The notes: generated from the sequence alone by a model not told the origin. A stretch of 64,000 nt of DNA from Ampullaceana balthica (GCA_944989445.1 CALYLW010001188.1:62001-126000); one strand, 5' to 3'; positions 1-11,834 are shown, numbered from the stretch's first letter. Numbers and translations: made by a program.

Positions 1-2220
1 ATGTAGAACAACAATAAGGAATATTTCTTTGACACAAATCTGTAAAAAGAATCTCCATCATGTTAAAATTTGATTTGTGACCTATAACGATTGCCAATAA
101 CGTCGTATTTCTATCTACTTATTACACACCAACATAAATTTCATTGAATAGATAAGGGGATAAAAACCCGAATATGTCAAATATTAAATATTTTAAAATA
201 ATCAACTGTTCATATTGCAAACGACGTCATATAGCATGACGTAGGTCGCGAAGAACCCTCCAATCAAATCATATCTGCCTGGATTTTCCCCATATGACAA
301 AAGAAGTAGATGTGACACAGAGAAAGAAGGTTTTATTTTCAGCTAATAACTAATGTAAGTGGATATATATATATATATAAGAAAATTGTTATAAAAATGA
401 GTACCACTAATGCGAGATAGACACATAAATTAAACTTTACTTTAATTGCCATGTCCTTATTTAGCTTGAGTGTGACGAAACAGTTTCATTTTCGGAGCTA
501 AAAATGTAAACAACTTGTTGGATCTAGGCAGAGTATAAAGATATTGTGAATGTAAAAATAGTTTTATGGTATTTTCCTACATAGCCATCCCACGTATCAT
601 TGCTTATATTGAAACCAGCTAGTTGTAAAGAAAATTTAGTTAAAAAATTATTATTTGGACCCATAAAAAATTACTTCGTAATATTAATTTTTTAAAACAC
701 ATTTTAGAGTGTATTTTAGCAGTTAAGTATTTTAAAATATCGTGTCTCAGGTGTAACACATTTTTTAAAGATTTAAAAAAAAATATTATTGTTACCTAGT
801 GAAAATAATAAAGTATGTATTTTTAAAGCTAAACAGCTTGTTATTTTAAGGGGGTTAGTTTTTGTAATGCTAATTATTATTGGACTATTAAATGTAAATA
901 TTATTCTTAATATGGACACGGAAGTCACTGTTCGTGAGGTGTCGACTACTAGATATTCCCCGTGGCAAGGATTGATTAGATCGTTATCCTTGTGTTCTTA
1001 GAGTTATATGAAAGCAAAAATCCCACATATGAAATCTATTTCATTAACTTTTTTAAATATGTAAATATAGCATATAACATAGCATTAAAATTTCAAAATG
1101 GTGGATTTAAGTTGACTTCGCTCAAAATGGCTACCGTTGCTAAAATTTTGTATTCACCCAGCAAAGAAGAACTTACTTCAACTACACGAGAGGTTGGGTT
1201 ATTAAATAGTTTTTTTTAAATTTGATAGTCTCTATCTCCGTGTGCTTATGTAGCTACAGAATTAAGTGGAAGGAAAAAGACAACCATCAACATTGGTAAT
1301 ATGACGTCATTAGTTTATTTCGGCCATTTTTACCGAGACAAACTACGGGGCTGTGGGACGGGAAGATTAAGTGACAGGACAGAAACTCTGACTTTCACTG
1401 TCCGAGGAATCTGACTTATTAGGCCAGCACCTCCGTGCTGTTCGATTTAAGGTTTTCAAGTGTGGCATTACATTTAGCTAACGATACGTACAAGATGGCG
1501 GCCAAACTGTTTACATCGTAAATTCTTTCCTCACTGTTGGTTAGAAGTATCACAATCTATTCAAACAACTATAAAACATTCATCTTAACTAATAATTTCT
1601 TTAAATGTAGATGTAATTTTTAATTAATTGCTTAACAAGTTGTTGAAAGGTGTCTCCAAAAATAATTGCCGAACAAGATTCATGGACAAAATGCATTGGT
1701 AATTCCCGGATCAATCGAACTTGCAATTCGGTTGTTTACATTAAATTGACCGAAATAAATCACATTATATTAAAGGATGGCTCATACAAAATATCACTTT
1801 TAAGCATTAGCGTTTTCTTTGGGGACTTTGACTGCCAGGCAGTGAATTTAATTTTCCAGAAGCTATTGTAGCAAAGTGGAGAAAATTGGCTTTTAAAATT
1901 TAATGTACTGAGCAGTTAGGCTACGATGTTTGCCTTCCTGTGTAACGGATATTTCTAACTTATTTCGTTATTGCTTTGCATTTAGTGCTTTGCATTACTA
2001 TGTAATTTGCATGTATTAGAATTAAAGTCATTGTTGTTTGGATAGTGTCCACAAACTATCTCATTTAACTGAGATCGTCTATAAAAGTCAAATTAATAGG
2101 AGAATTAAATACAAGATTACATAAATTTACCGAACATCTGTTAAAGGTGCCTAAACCCACACACATTATCATTTCATTGTTCCCGAATGGCTACAACAAA
2201 ATTGTTTGAAACCGAAAATG
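1..2220. other. AT-rich stretch, no gene seen
   Basis: The open frames here are under 80 codons, lack splice-bounded structure or recognisable domains, and mostly begin at non-ATG codons. I see no transposon ends or RNA gene. The best reading is intergenic or intronic DNA. Confidence 0.6.
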
Positions 2221-2223
2221 TAA

Positions 2224-2290
2224 AAATACTTACACACACACAGACAAACACACACACACGCAGAGACAAAAAAACCACACACACAGACAG

Positions 2291-2323
<33 letters not shown>

Positions 2324-2325
2324 AG
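2224..2325. repeat. CA/TA microsatellite
   Basis: Imperfect (CA)n interrupted by AGA and AAA runs passes directly into (TA)n. It is a simple repeat with no coding value. Confidence 0.9.
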
Positions 2326-2432
2326 TACGTATTTGTATGTGTATATAATACAATTACCTAAATAATTTATTCCAATGGCGTGTATATGATTCCTGCAGTT
2401 ATTAGAGTGACCTAACGTGTCTCATACCTTAT

Positions 2433-2477
2433 CTTATCTGTTACAGACGCTCCCCTTATACAGAAGATTATTGCGTC
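2433..2477 (+). other. conserved acceptor-like block, copy 1
   Basis: The block reads as a pyrimidine-rich stretch, then TTACAG, then about 30 bases that recur at 42101 and 45232. After the AG, a phase-1 frame reads PLIQKIIASKA before a TAA. It lies about 1.8 kb upstream of IAP-like locus A, and the other two copies lie upstream of locus B. It may be an acceptor plus the start of a family-specific exon, or a fragment of a repeat. Confidence 0.45.
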
Positions 2478-2884
2478 CAAAGCTTAACCATGGTTTATGT
2501 CTTGTCTTGCATTTTGTTTGAGTTTTTAATGTATATACAAAGACACAATCATTTGCACTAAATTATATTAAATCTTTAAAATCACAGAGAATTAGACAAG
2601 GGAGTTTTATGCCACAAAAATGTGTGTGAAGTTGCAATAAACGCCAATACTTCATCTTCAATTGAAACTACCCGGTTAAGAATTTCAATTGTCAATTATA
2701 AAACGATATTTTACTGGACACATTTTTAACGGAGTTTTCCATACGTCTATTATTGCTCGCATTATCATTCCATGACATTTAGTGCATAATTGCGATGCTG
2801 TGTTTGGGCTTCTGTAAAACTCTTACAGACATTTATTTATATAGTCAGACGTTTTTCTGCAATTGCTGATATGTTTTTGTTTTG

Positions 2885-3825
2885 ATTGAGTGCAGGGGTG
2901 TCCAAAGTCCGGCCCGCGCGCCAAAACCTGCCCCCGATGCAATTTTCACTGGCCCGGGGCCCCATCTGAAATAATTAATTGACTTACGTATTATTTCGTA
3001 ACATTATATTTATAAGAAAACTCGAAATTTTGTGCTGTTTTGAGTACGTCAAATGATGGCAAAAATCTATGACGTTTTATTTTTTACCAACATGGAAATA
3101 TATTTTTTATAACCCGATGACGTTATGTACTGTTAAGTGTAGAAAATTCATTGACGGCCTACGGTAAATATCTATGACGTCATTTTTATTCTTTTTCGAA
3201 TATTCGGAAGCAGAAACAAATAACGCGTCAGTGAACTTACAAATTTTAAATAGTTTTTGTGTCACAAATTTTGCTGATGAATTTCAAAGACGCTTTTAAG
3301 ACTTTGCAACTATTAAAAAGTAAATCATGTTTTTTTCCTACACTTTTCTCTGTTGACCCTGATAATGCTCCAGGCAATCTGCAGCTGGAGCTAATTGAGT
3401 TTCAAAGTGATGCTGAATGTCACAACTGACAACAACAGCTTTCTCTCATTGACTTTTAACGTCAGCTGGATAAAGATATATTCCAAGAGATTCGAACATT
3501 TGCTAAGAAAATTCTCAGTTTGTTTGGCTCAACATACTTGTCTTAGCAGACATTTTCAGTTATGAATTTTAACAAGAACCGTGTGAGGATCAGAATAAAT
3601 TACTCTCACCTGCGTGATATAATACATATCAAAACCAGTGGCATTGAGCATGACCTCATCTATTTACTGCATTCAAGATCTAAATTTCACCCTTCACATT
3701 AAAATGTTCTAATAAAAACTTTTCAACCTGTCATTTTTGTTAATTATTTAATCCAGCCCCCGGATATCTTTACTTCAAAGAATATGGCCCGCCAAGCAAA
3801 AAGTTTGGACGCCCCTGATTTAGTG
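2885..3825 (+). mobile_element. degenerate hAT transposon
   Basis: The element runs from 2893 to 3817. It starts CAGGGGTGTCCAAAG and ends in the near-reverse complement CTTTGGACGCCCCTG-like tail (here ...AGTTTGGACGCCCCTG). The flanks ATTGAGTG (2885-2892) and ATTTAGTG (3818-3825) agree at 7 of 8 bases, the duplication size of hAT elements. From about 3280 to 3700 the + strand keeps broken pieces of a C-terminal transposase, including an FSVMNFNKNRVR motif like the ZBED/GTF2IRD2-type hAT dimerisation region. Several stops make it inactive. Confidence 0.8.
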
Positions 3826-4240
3826 GGGTTTTTTTTCTTTCAAAAATATTGTGAGCATACAAACGTTACAGCATGTGTCAGAATGTATAATTAAATAAAT
3901 GATGGTATGCATTTAAGATTTTAAAATGATGCACTTTAAAGTAGTGATATAATCACGCCCTCACCCCAAAAAAATTATTTAATCATTAAATTTGAAAATA
4001 TTGATACAATAATGACCCTTAAACAATTCGTAAAATGTTTTCCTCATTTGATAAAAATATCTACTTCAATTAGCCCCAAATAGAAGAGGCAATAAATTCA
4101 ATTTTTACCTCCAGAATTTCAAGGATAAAATAACCATTCAAGAGCTACTATTTACTAGTTACACAGTTCCATGAAAGATGTTTTATTCTGTACTGTACTT
4201 TGTATAATAAAATCACAATTGCCCTTTATTTTTGGTTCAC
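3826..4240. other. AT-rich spacer, nothing recognised
   Basis: This lies between the hAT element and locus A. It holds no frame, repeat unit or RNA-like structure that I could support. It could contain the 5' end of locus A, but I cannot place a promoter. Confidence 0.5.
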
Positions 4241-4242
4241 AG

Positions 4243-4330
4243 CTGCTCACCAATAAAAAGAAGAGGAGTGAACAAAATACACCTGATCCTCAGGCGGTGC
4301 CAAAAAACCGCAAAGGCTACAAGCTTTTAA
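4243..4330 (+). CDS. possible upstream exon of IAP-like locus A
   Basis: A CACAG acceptor is followed by an open phase-0 frame with a lysine-rich start (LLTNKKKRS) that ends at a TGA near 4330. The same kind of start (acceptor, then L-P-T-D-K-K) lies upstream of locus C at 59637, so the position is conserved between the paralogues. No clear donor is visible. It could be a short exon or the decayed start of the main exon. Confidence 0.3.
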
Positions 4331-4369
4331 GATGAAAAAAATGAAGTAGCGATTTTGATAGTCCAGTCA

Positions 4370-5343
4370 ATGTGCGTATATCTGTGTATACTATCGAAAT
4401 TCAAAATGCTCCACTTGTCGAGAGTTGGTTTATTCTTTATCATAATGCGTGATAAACCACGAGCAATTCTTCGCAAGAGAAACCGGAGCTTGACACATTG
4501 CGGTGACAAGAAGTCAGAAATAACAGCAATTGCGTCAATAGAGAGACAAGGCGACACCCATCAGGCTAGAAATTTGAAAGAAATTGGATTTTTTCCATTT
4601 TATGGCGTCATTTACTGGAATAAGAGTTTGATGTCAACTAAAGTGATCCCTTTTCGAAACCTCGAAAAAGCTTGCAGCTTTGGAACTAACCGAGGCGATG
4701 ATATATTTGAAAAGGCGTACAGCTTTTCCTTTGTCAGCTTAAAGGGGAGATCGGTGTGGGTTTCCAAAAACAAGAAAAGTAAGAAAGATCCCTTCACATG
4801 GGATAATATTGATTTCTTTACTGGGTATCCTAGCGGTAGAAATGTACATGATTTTGACAACTATGGCATGAGAGCATCAGCTGCAGTTAATACAACAGCG
4901 TCAGTAGAAAAACACGCCACAGGTCAGTTTCATCCCCTTGTAAGGCAGTTAGTTTTCCCGCCATCAGATTACACGGGGTCTTATGAGAAATGTAATAATT
5001 TTCATTCATACAGCCTTGATAATCACAGTAAGGGTTATGCTTTGCACCCATGCAGCAACTGAATCTTGTCAAATGTTTGTAGAGAAAGCGGAGGATTCTA
5101 TTTTTAAAGCGCATTGGATATCAGGCCTCAACAATAACGAGTATTGCGTGTACACCCTGTATGGGCAAACAATAAATGTGGCACAAGGCGTTGCGGCTCC
5201 TACTGAAACTCAGCAGAACCAAGACCAAAACAATGCCACTGTTCCGGCCTTAGATGTTGTTGACGGGACACTACCAGAGCTCGTAGCAAGCGGTTTAAAC
5301 TTGCAAGGCGAGGGGGAAGATTTTCTGCCCCAATTAGGGGAGG
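4370..5343 (+). CDS. locus A large exon
   Basis: The exon is open in one frame to 5062 and continues in another frame from about 5047 to 5343, so a net one-base shift lies around 5046. The second frame ends in an acidic, glutamine-rich tail (TQQNQDQNN) and a phase-1 GT donor (GGGTAAGAC). The matching exon of locus C lies at about 59.97-61.16 kb. The shift could be a real mutation or a consensus error. Confidence 0.55.
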
Positions 5344-7534
5344 GTAAGACAAAATTATAATATTACACTTCCATCCATCCATCCATCTATCCATCCACCC
5401 ATCCATCCATCCATTCATATAAATAAATGTAAAAAAACAACTAATCAGATCTTTATGATAAGAGATTTTATTAAATAATTGCTATATTAAATTTTATGTT
5501 CCTGGTTGTTTTAACAGGTATTACCAGACCAGCAGAAGATATTGGTGCAACAGGAACTGTTACCGAATATTCAACCAATCATTCTTCTAATAATGACAAA
5601 TGAAATATCGTCTGGTTTCGGTATGGGCTAAAAAAACAAGAAAGAATTTATTTTAAAACTTCTTTTGCACATGATTCTAACATTGCTAATAACAAACTGT
5701 TTAAAAGTATCTGAACTCGAGCTTTTCCTGTAAATTATTTAGTTTAAGATAAATTTCTAGCCCGAACGTAATGGCGTATAATTATTATATGTACCTAAAC
5801 AAATGATTTGCATTAATCGAAGACATTAACTTTTTTTTATTGAACATTGAGGATAAAAACATTACAATACCTGTTGTAAATTCTTCTCATTATATTAATT
5901 TTATATCTCCAGCCTACAGCGCCCGTCGAGCTAGAGGGACCGAGTACGCACCCCTGACAGGTAGCGACACTGCTGCGTTTAATCGTCAGTTGGACGAGCA
6001 GACAGAGAGCAATGACAGTGAACGTGCACTAGGTAAGCCGTATGCTAGTAAATTTTTGACATTTGAGTCTAATAAAATAAATTTCAATTTAATTTTGGAA
6101 CGCTTAATCTTTGGCGAGTGATATTATAAACTTTTTTCAGAAAATAAATACCCATGTTGAAAAAGTAAATAATTAAAGACAATATAATTGATGCAAATTT
6201 TTTTATTTCTTCAATTAAAAAAAAATGCTTTTATACAAAAGCTTATTGGAGTTTTAAGTCTTTCGCATATTATGATGAACATTATTGAGCAGAAAAACAA
6301 AGAAACAATGAATGAAAACAGCTTTAAAGGATTTCTGTAAAGTTTTCAGTTATAAATATTATTGTATCAATATTATAGCATGATTATTTCATGTATCTGT
6401 TCTACATATATCATAAGTCTGCCATGACTATGCCATTAAATGTTTCATTTACTCCCACAGGGTTTAACGGGGCAGGAAATGAGACTGGGGCAACACAAAG
6501 TCCAAACGCAAGTGCTGCTGACACCTTTCGAGATTTACCCGCAGAAGACGAGATTCCTCTTGGTAAGTCTTACAAAATGAGAGATGAAAAAATAAAAGCA
6601 GGAAACGGTAATAAAGTATGATGTACAATTTAAACCCAAAGATTGTTTTGAAAGATGAAAAAAAAATTCGGATAATTGTAACACGCAAATTTACTTATAA
6701 CGTGAGATCTACTGATGTTGTTATCTGCCGACGCGGCTAATCAGTACATTCAACCAATTAATGTAACTCAGCGTAGATCTATTCAATGTAATAAGTATTG
6801 TCAGCAGAGCAGAAGAAAAGGTAGATGGAGAGGGCAATAGCGTTGACAAGAGAATTTAATAATTTAATTACTAATATCAAAGAACTCTTGTGACGTATTT
6901 CTTCAATAAGAGCTGTGGTACAAAATAAATTATATACCATTTTTATTAAAGATAAAGGGACCTATTGTTAAAATTAACCCCCCCCCCACTAATTATTGAT
7001 TTATAGTACCTCTTGAAATTTAATTTTTGTAAGACAATAAATAAGTAAACTTATTCTAAAATCAAAAGCAGAGATGAATATTGTTTCAAATCCAAATCTA
7101 ATTGAAAAACATATTCACATCGTACATGTCTCGTATTTCTCTTTGATACACATTGTGCTTTTGAGCTATAAAAATCATAACGGTATATGATGTAAGCTAT
7201 AAACTTAGGTAATAGTTTAGATTCAAATAAATCCTGCTCGACTGTTATAAAACGTGCTTCATAACATTTTGCGCACGCGCGCAAGCACACAAACAAAAAA
7301 ACAAACAAAACAAACACATATAAACTCTTACATACAAACACTCACAGTCACACACATGTACATTAAAAAATCCTGACTTTTTAACAGATATTTCGAAATC
7401 GAGAAGATTAAATGAAATTCGTCGCAGAGAGGCAAAGTTTACCCAACTATCAACTGAAGTGTCTGAGGAAGATGCGTCTAAATCGAGTAAGATATATAAG
7501 AGGGTTAAATAATAGACTGATTCAGAGAGCAATA

Positions 7535-7597
<63 letters not shown>

Positions 7598-8470
7598 GAG
7601 GGAGTGAGAGAGACAATAGAAAAAATAGAGAATAGCTTAAGAAACAGCTAAAATATTATAAATTAAATATTTTATGTTTTTCTGGGCTCGACTGTATTTT
7701 TATTTCATCCTTGTAAAAAAAATTTGGCATTCGTTAATTTTCCTTTAATGACTTAGTTGAAGACGGACACTCCAACACCAAAGAAACTGTTTTATTTTAC
7801 AGAATGACATATGATAAGAAAATCTACGTTTTGTAAATGGTCCGTAATCTCCTCTATTTGGCATTGCAGTGAAACGTATTAAAACACTTACCATTGCAAT
7901 AAAACCAGAAGTTGTTGAACTCTTTTGTTGATCTTTTTTTCTCCAGCTCCTGCCTTGAATCGTCGTCGGGCTAATGCGCCAACTAATGGCAACCGGCGCA
8001 TTAGCTCGACGAATGGCGTTAATCCAACTTCGGACAGGGAGCCTCAGGTTACAACTAACAGAGAACATCCATCAGGTGGGCCTTATGTTATACGATTATT
8101 AAAAAAAAACTCTTAGTGCATTTACAAATTTGATTTCTGACACATATTTTTATCAATTCTAGAAAGGGAAAAAAATTTGAACAACTGCTGTAAGAAACCT
8201 ACATCAAATAGTTATTTTACCCAATTGTTCGTATGAAAAAGAATGAATTGAGGCTTTATATATTTATTTCAAAGCTCTAATGTTATAATAATCCTAAAAA
8301 AATTGTGTATTCCCGTAGGGTTGAACGCCAGAGACAATGAGGCCGGTGCAAGTTATATCCCCAGCCAACGCACCGGCCAATCTGCTGGGGGCCTACCAAC
8401 AATCACTTCAAGGGGAGAGGTGACTGACAGTAAGTCTTTCAAAAAAACAAACAAAAGAACCCAGAAAAAC

Positions 8471-8540
<70 letters not shown>

Positions 8541-9055
8541 AATAAAAGTTGTTAGAAAATTTTGAGATTCATTTTACATATTAAAATAAACTATACATAC
8601 AGTCATAGTTCAACATATTATGTAATGTTTTGTAATAAAATTGTTGAAAAAGTGTGAAAGCTATCCTATTTCTTAGAGTTTTTTTGCAAGTGTTAATTAG
8701 CTAAAATAAATATAAATAATATTTTTTAGGCTTAATTAAAAAAAACACAAATAATATAATCACAGAAGTGTTCTAGCTTCATTTCATATTAATTTACGTA
8801 CCTAACCATCTTCTAACTCAAAATTAAAGATGGGAATGTGTTTTTGAAAGACAGAGACGTATAAGAAATATGGCAATATAGAAAAAGGAGGAAATATTTC
8901 GACATTTCCTTCATTGGTCAGAAATAACCTCTTTACAGATTTACAGTCCCATCAAAACAATCTGATGATAAGGCAAGTGGCAGTAAATACAGATGAAATG
9001 AATAACTTCACTCCCAGCGACATTGAAGTGAATCCTGCTCAACCGAGCGGACCAG
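4370..9055 (+). CDS. IAP-like locus A (divergent BIR exon plus symmetric small exons)
   Basis: This multi-exon gene is a paralogue of locus C at 59.6-62.5 kb. The large exon runs to a phase-1 donor at 5343/5344. Both loci share an F-x-SL-x-G stretch, NNYG/DNYG, N-T-T-A-(S/T)-V and an Y-(C/S)-VYTL motif. Aligned to the BIR of locus B, the segment at about 4960-5130 keeps an F-x-P core and one cysteine but lacks the full C-C-H-C zinc set. The frame shifts near 5046, in a CACCCATGC stretch. Downstream are an exon with an in-frame TGA (5518-5620) and six clean small exons (5913-6032, 6461-6562, 7388-7486, 7947-8075, 8319-8429, 8939-9055). No second BIR or RING was found before 13 kb, so the 3' end may be lost, or separated by the hAT insertion at 9.56 kb. 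The start codon is uncertain; ATGs at 4370, 4404 and 4445 are candidates. IAP kinship is inferred from alignment to locus B. Confidence 0.5.
5369..5422. repeat. CCAT tetranucleotide repeat
   Basis: About a dozen imperfect CCAT units sit in the first intron of locus A. Confidence 0.85.
5518..5620 (+). CDS. locus A exon 2 candidate with in-frame stop
   Basis: It starts after TTTTAACAG in the expected phase 1 and reads GITRPAEDIGATGTVTEYST before a TGA at 5601-5603. A GT donor (GTATGG) follows at 5621 but in phase 2, unlike all its neighbours. It may be an alternative terminal exon or a decayed cassette that splicing skips. Confidence 0.4.
5913..6032 (+). CDS. locus A symmetric exon (120 bp)
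   Basis: It is bounded by CTCCAG and GTAAGC, enters and leaves in phase 1, and is 120 bases long. The product is hydrophilic and rich in R, T, E and S (starting YSARRARGTEYAPL), with no domain recognised. It is probably a disordered linker. Confidence 0.6.
6461..6562 (+). CDS. locus A symmetric exon (102 bp)
   Basis: It is bounded by CCCACAG and GTAAGT, phase 1 to 1, 102 bases. The peptide is rich in G, N, T, A and acidic residues (begins FNGAGNETGATQ). No hydrophobic core is visible, so it is likely disordered. Confidence 0.6.
7388..7486 (+). CDS. locus A symmetric exon (99 bp)
   Basis: It is bounded by TTAACAG and GTAAGA, phase 1 to 1, 99 bases. The product is basic and then acidic (ISKSRRLNEIRRREAKF, then SEEDASKS). 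A short charged helix is possible. Confidence 0.6.
7530..7600. repeat. GA microsatellite
   Basis: An almost pure (GA)n tract of about 65 bases in an intron of locus A. Open frames across it are artefacts. Confidence 0.95.
7947..8075 (+). CDS. locus A symmetric exon (129 bp)
   Basis: It is bounded by CTCCAG and GTGGGC, phase 1 to 1, 129 bases. It encodes an N/R/T/S-rich peptide (begins PALNRRRANAPTNGNRR). The donor is weaker than the GTAAG donors of neighbouring exons, so inclusion may be optional. Confidence 0.58.
8319..8429 (+). CDS. locus A symmetric exon (111 bp)
   Basis: It is bounded by CCCGTAG and GTAAGT, phase 1 to 1, 111 bases. The peptide begins LNARDNEAGASYIPSQ and is hydrophilic. 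The opening G-L-N resembles the G-F-N of the 102-bp exon, which suggests exon duplication. Confidence 0.58.
8472..8536. repeat. TA microsatellite
   Basis: A (TA)n tract with one interruption, just downstream of the 111-bp exon donor. Confidence 0.95.
8939..9055 (+). CDS. locus A symmetric exon (117 bp), last one found
   Basis: It is bounded by TTTACAG and GTAAGA, phase 1 to 1, 117 bases. The peptide begins LQSHQNNLMIRQVAV and ends in an N/P/S-rich tail. No further exon is supported before the hAT insertion at 9561. Confidence 0.58.
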
Positions 9056-9552
9056 GTAAGACAGGTTCTGGTACGAGTGATTTAAAATAACAACATATAT
9101 TGATGTTTTTTTCTACAAATTATTTTTTAAGTGTCTTGATTGATTAATTTTAATCTCGGGCCTAGAATGAAAAAAGTCAGACCAAAAACAATTTGGCCTT
9201 TTGTATCATATTAGGTAAAGGTCTGAAACTCCCCTCCCCCCAAAAACACAAACCGTAGTTACTTCCATTTAACGTTTGAAAGTTGACAAAACAATTTGAA
9301 TAAAAAAATGTATGTAAATAAAAGAATCAATTATTTTATAAAAAAGGACAACTGCGATTCTTAAAAAAATCACTAGGCAATGTGTAGGTAAACTGTATGC
9401 TAAAAAAAATAATAATAAAACGGTCATCTAGATTTTTAGATTTACAGCTATTATAAGCAAAATAAGTTTAAATTACCTTGTACAACATCCCAAGGTCTTG
9501 CAAAATCAGATCCTAAATAATAATTTAATTAATTTCAAGCAACTAAGTAAAC
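9056..9552. other. AT-rich stretch, nothing recognised
   Basis: This is presumably intron after the last supported exon of locus A. No frame, repeat or splice-bounded exon stands out. Confidence 0.5.
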
Positions 9553-11834
9553 ATTTAGAGCAGTGGTTGTTAACCTTTTGGGGTCCATGCACCCCTTCAG
9601 ATGCCCAAAAAAGTTCATGCACCCCCTTGTGAATCTTGCAGAAAATGCATAATAAACTATGTTTCTTTTTAGTAACACAACCGTTTTGACAATAGGCAAC
9701 AGGGAATTTAGTGAGAGATCTGCTGCTTCTTATGATCAATCAGTGATTTAAATCTTGGGACTGTTTTGGACAAAGCATCTCTCATGTCATCCTCTGCATT
9801 CAACTTATTCCTTTCCTTGGTTTTAATCGTAAAAGGTGTGGAGAATCCTGTTTCACAGAGATAGGTTGGGGCAAATTGAAGGAGAGTCAGTAATGCCCTC
9901 TTGGCTAGTTGTGGGAAGAAATCTAGCTGGGTGCACCAAAATTCAATCAAGGTAGTGCAACTGAAGGCACTACTCAGTACTTCTCTGGTTCTCAAATCAA
10001 TCATATCATGTCATCTTTAGCAAGGTCACTGTCATCAATGTTGTCCAAGTCACAGAGAAAGGATTGCGAATCCAAAGGTCTTTCCTAGCAATTTCTTGAC
10101 AGAAATACCCCTCAAAGGACCTTTGCAATGTTGAAAGGTTGTCTGAAATTTCCCCTTTGATGTAGTCAGGCAGTGATCCCTCAGTGCTTCCTTCTGCACC
10201 AGATAATACAACTTCATCCAAGAGTGGCAAGTTGGCCAAGTTGGAATTTTCTAGTCTTTGTTGGAATAGTGGTAGTTTGTTTAGGAAGGCTTGCAATCCT
10301 CTCAGTATCTGTACCCTGGACAGCCAGCGCACCTCAGCGTGGTAGAGCAGAACTTCATGCTCAGAGCCCACCTCCTGACAGAACAACTTGAAGAGACAGT
10401 GGTTCAAGGCATGTGAGCGGATAAAATTTACAACTTGGACTGAAGTAGAAAGAACTTACTTCAAAGTTGGAGGTAGAGTTTTACATGCCAGGGCATGACG
10501 ATGAAGGATACAGTGTGTAGTGACAATATCTAGAACTTCTTTCTTTACCAGTGCTGAAAATCTTGACTTATTACCAAACATGGAGGGAGCACCATCTATG
10601 CAAATTGAAGAAATTCTTGAAGTCCAGTCAAACTGGTTTTCAGTGAACAGTGCCCTGTAGCACATCAGCAGCTTTGGTAGTAGCTAAGAGTGGCTTACAA
10701 AAGAGAAATTACCCCTTCAGCAATTCACTGTGAATATATCTCACAAATACAAGAATCTGACTGCATTTTAGTACATCAGCTGCATGCTAAATGGAAAAGC
10801 ACTGCTTCTCATCTCGCACAAGACTTGATCCAGAATGTCTGCAGCCATGTCACTAATCCTGGAACGAATACTGTCATTAGACAAAGGGACTTTCTCAACC
10901 TGCTTCCTATGCTGGTGACCCCACATCAGTTACACCGTCTCCTGAGCACAAGGCTTCACCAAAGTTTCTCCAATGGTGTGGGGCTTCATGTTCTTTGCAA
11001 TAAGATATGCAACCTTGAATGATGCCTCCAGTGCAGGTTTCTGTGAAAAAGAAAATCCAAGCTTGGGCAAGGTACCTGAGGTCACTTCTGCTTGAAGACC
11101 TCACAATGTCCTTGGAATTGGATGGATGGACTTTCTCCAAGTGCTCTCGGCGTCTAACAGGCTTCATGTTGTCATTGTACAGGATTTTTCCACAGAGGAA
11201 GCATTGAGGCTTTTGTGTTCCATCTTTCTCTCTTTTTTAAAAATTTTAAAACAATTTTGAGGGGGTGATGACAATCGGAAAGTCGTACCATTCACTGGCA
11301 AATTTTTAACTGACGAAGTTCATGTTTTTAATGACCGGAATTGGATGCTCAACTCAAGATTTTAGGTTTCAATGACGAATATTGGCTTACAATTAACGGT
11401 TTTAAGACCTTTGCATCGTACCGAGCAATAAAGGTGAAGGAAAAAAAATCCAAAAGTTTACATACGCTCAAAACAGTGAGAGGATCACCGGAAGCCATAT
11501 ATCTCACGTATTTGATGACAAAATTAAATTACGTTTTGGAAAATACGAAATTCCGAGGAACATGTAGACGAGCTAACAGTTCATTTTGCGAAAAAGTTTT
11601 TCCGTTAATTTTCAACAAGCGCAAAACGATGCGCGAACGAGTATCGTATAAAAAAGGTTGTATATGGGCGCCCTTTGACGCAGCATGCCTTGCTTATGGT
11701 TTAAATTATCAGATTATCAGTTTTTCTTCTTTTTTGTCCTTCTTTTTTTTCTTCCTCTTTTTCTTTTTTTTTCTCTGAATCGTTCATGCACCCCCTGGAA
11801 CCTGCTCATGCACCCTTGATTTAGAGATTTAGAG
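9553..11834 (-). mobile_element. hAT transposon of ZBED type, with target duplication
   Basis: The element spans 9561-11818. It opens with CAGTGGTTGTTAACC and closes with GTTCATGCACCCCCTGG and CATGCACCCTTG; both ends share CATGCACCC motifs in opposite orientation. The 8-bp flank ATTTAGAG stands at 9553-9560 and again at 11819-11826. A further tandem ATTTAGAG follows at 11827-11834. The interior carries a broken transposase on the - strand. Confidence 0.88.
9705..11240 (-). pseudogene. hAT transposase (ZBED5/GTF2IRD2-like), broken
   Basis: Read on the - strand, it begins near 11240 with a BED-type zinc finger: C-F-L-C-G-K, then MKPVRRREHLEKVHP supplying the histidines. Then come the catalytic-domain fragments CIDGAPSMFGNKSRF and C-I-L-H-R-H, the HAEVRWLSRVQILRGL block, and the C-terminal dimerisation block with QLAKRALLTLLQFAPTYLCE. 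These are hallmarks of the ZBED5-like hAT transposases. Four separate open pieces (11167-10907, 10665-10456, 10407-10006, 10004-9708) are in different frames or separated by stops, so no functional protein is made. Confidence 0.85.

Noticed and set aside
11341..11778. A 145-codon + strand frame
   Set aside because: It lies inside the hAT element, opposite to the transposase, and ends in a poly-T tract; no domain.
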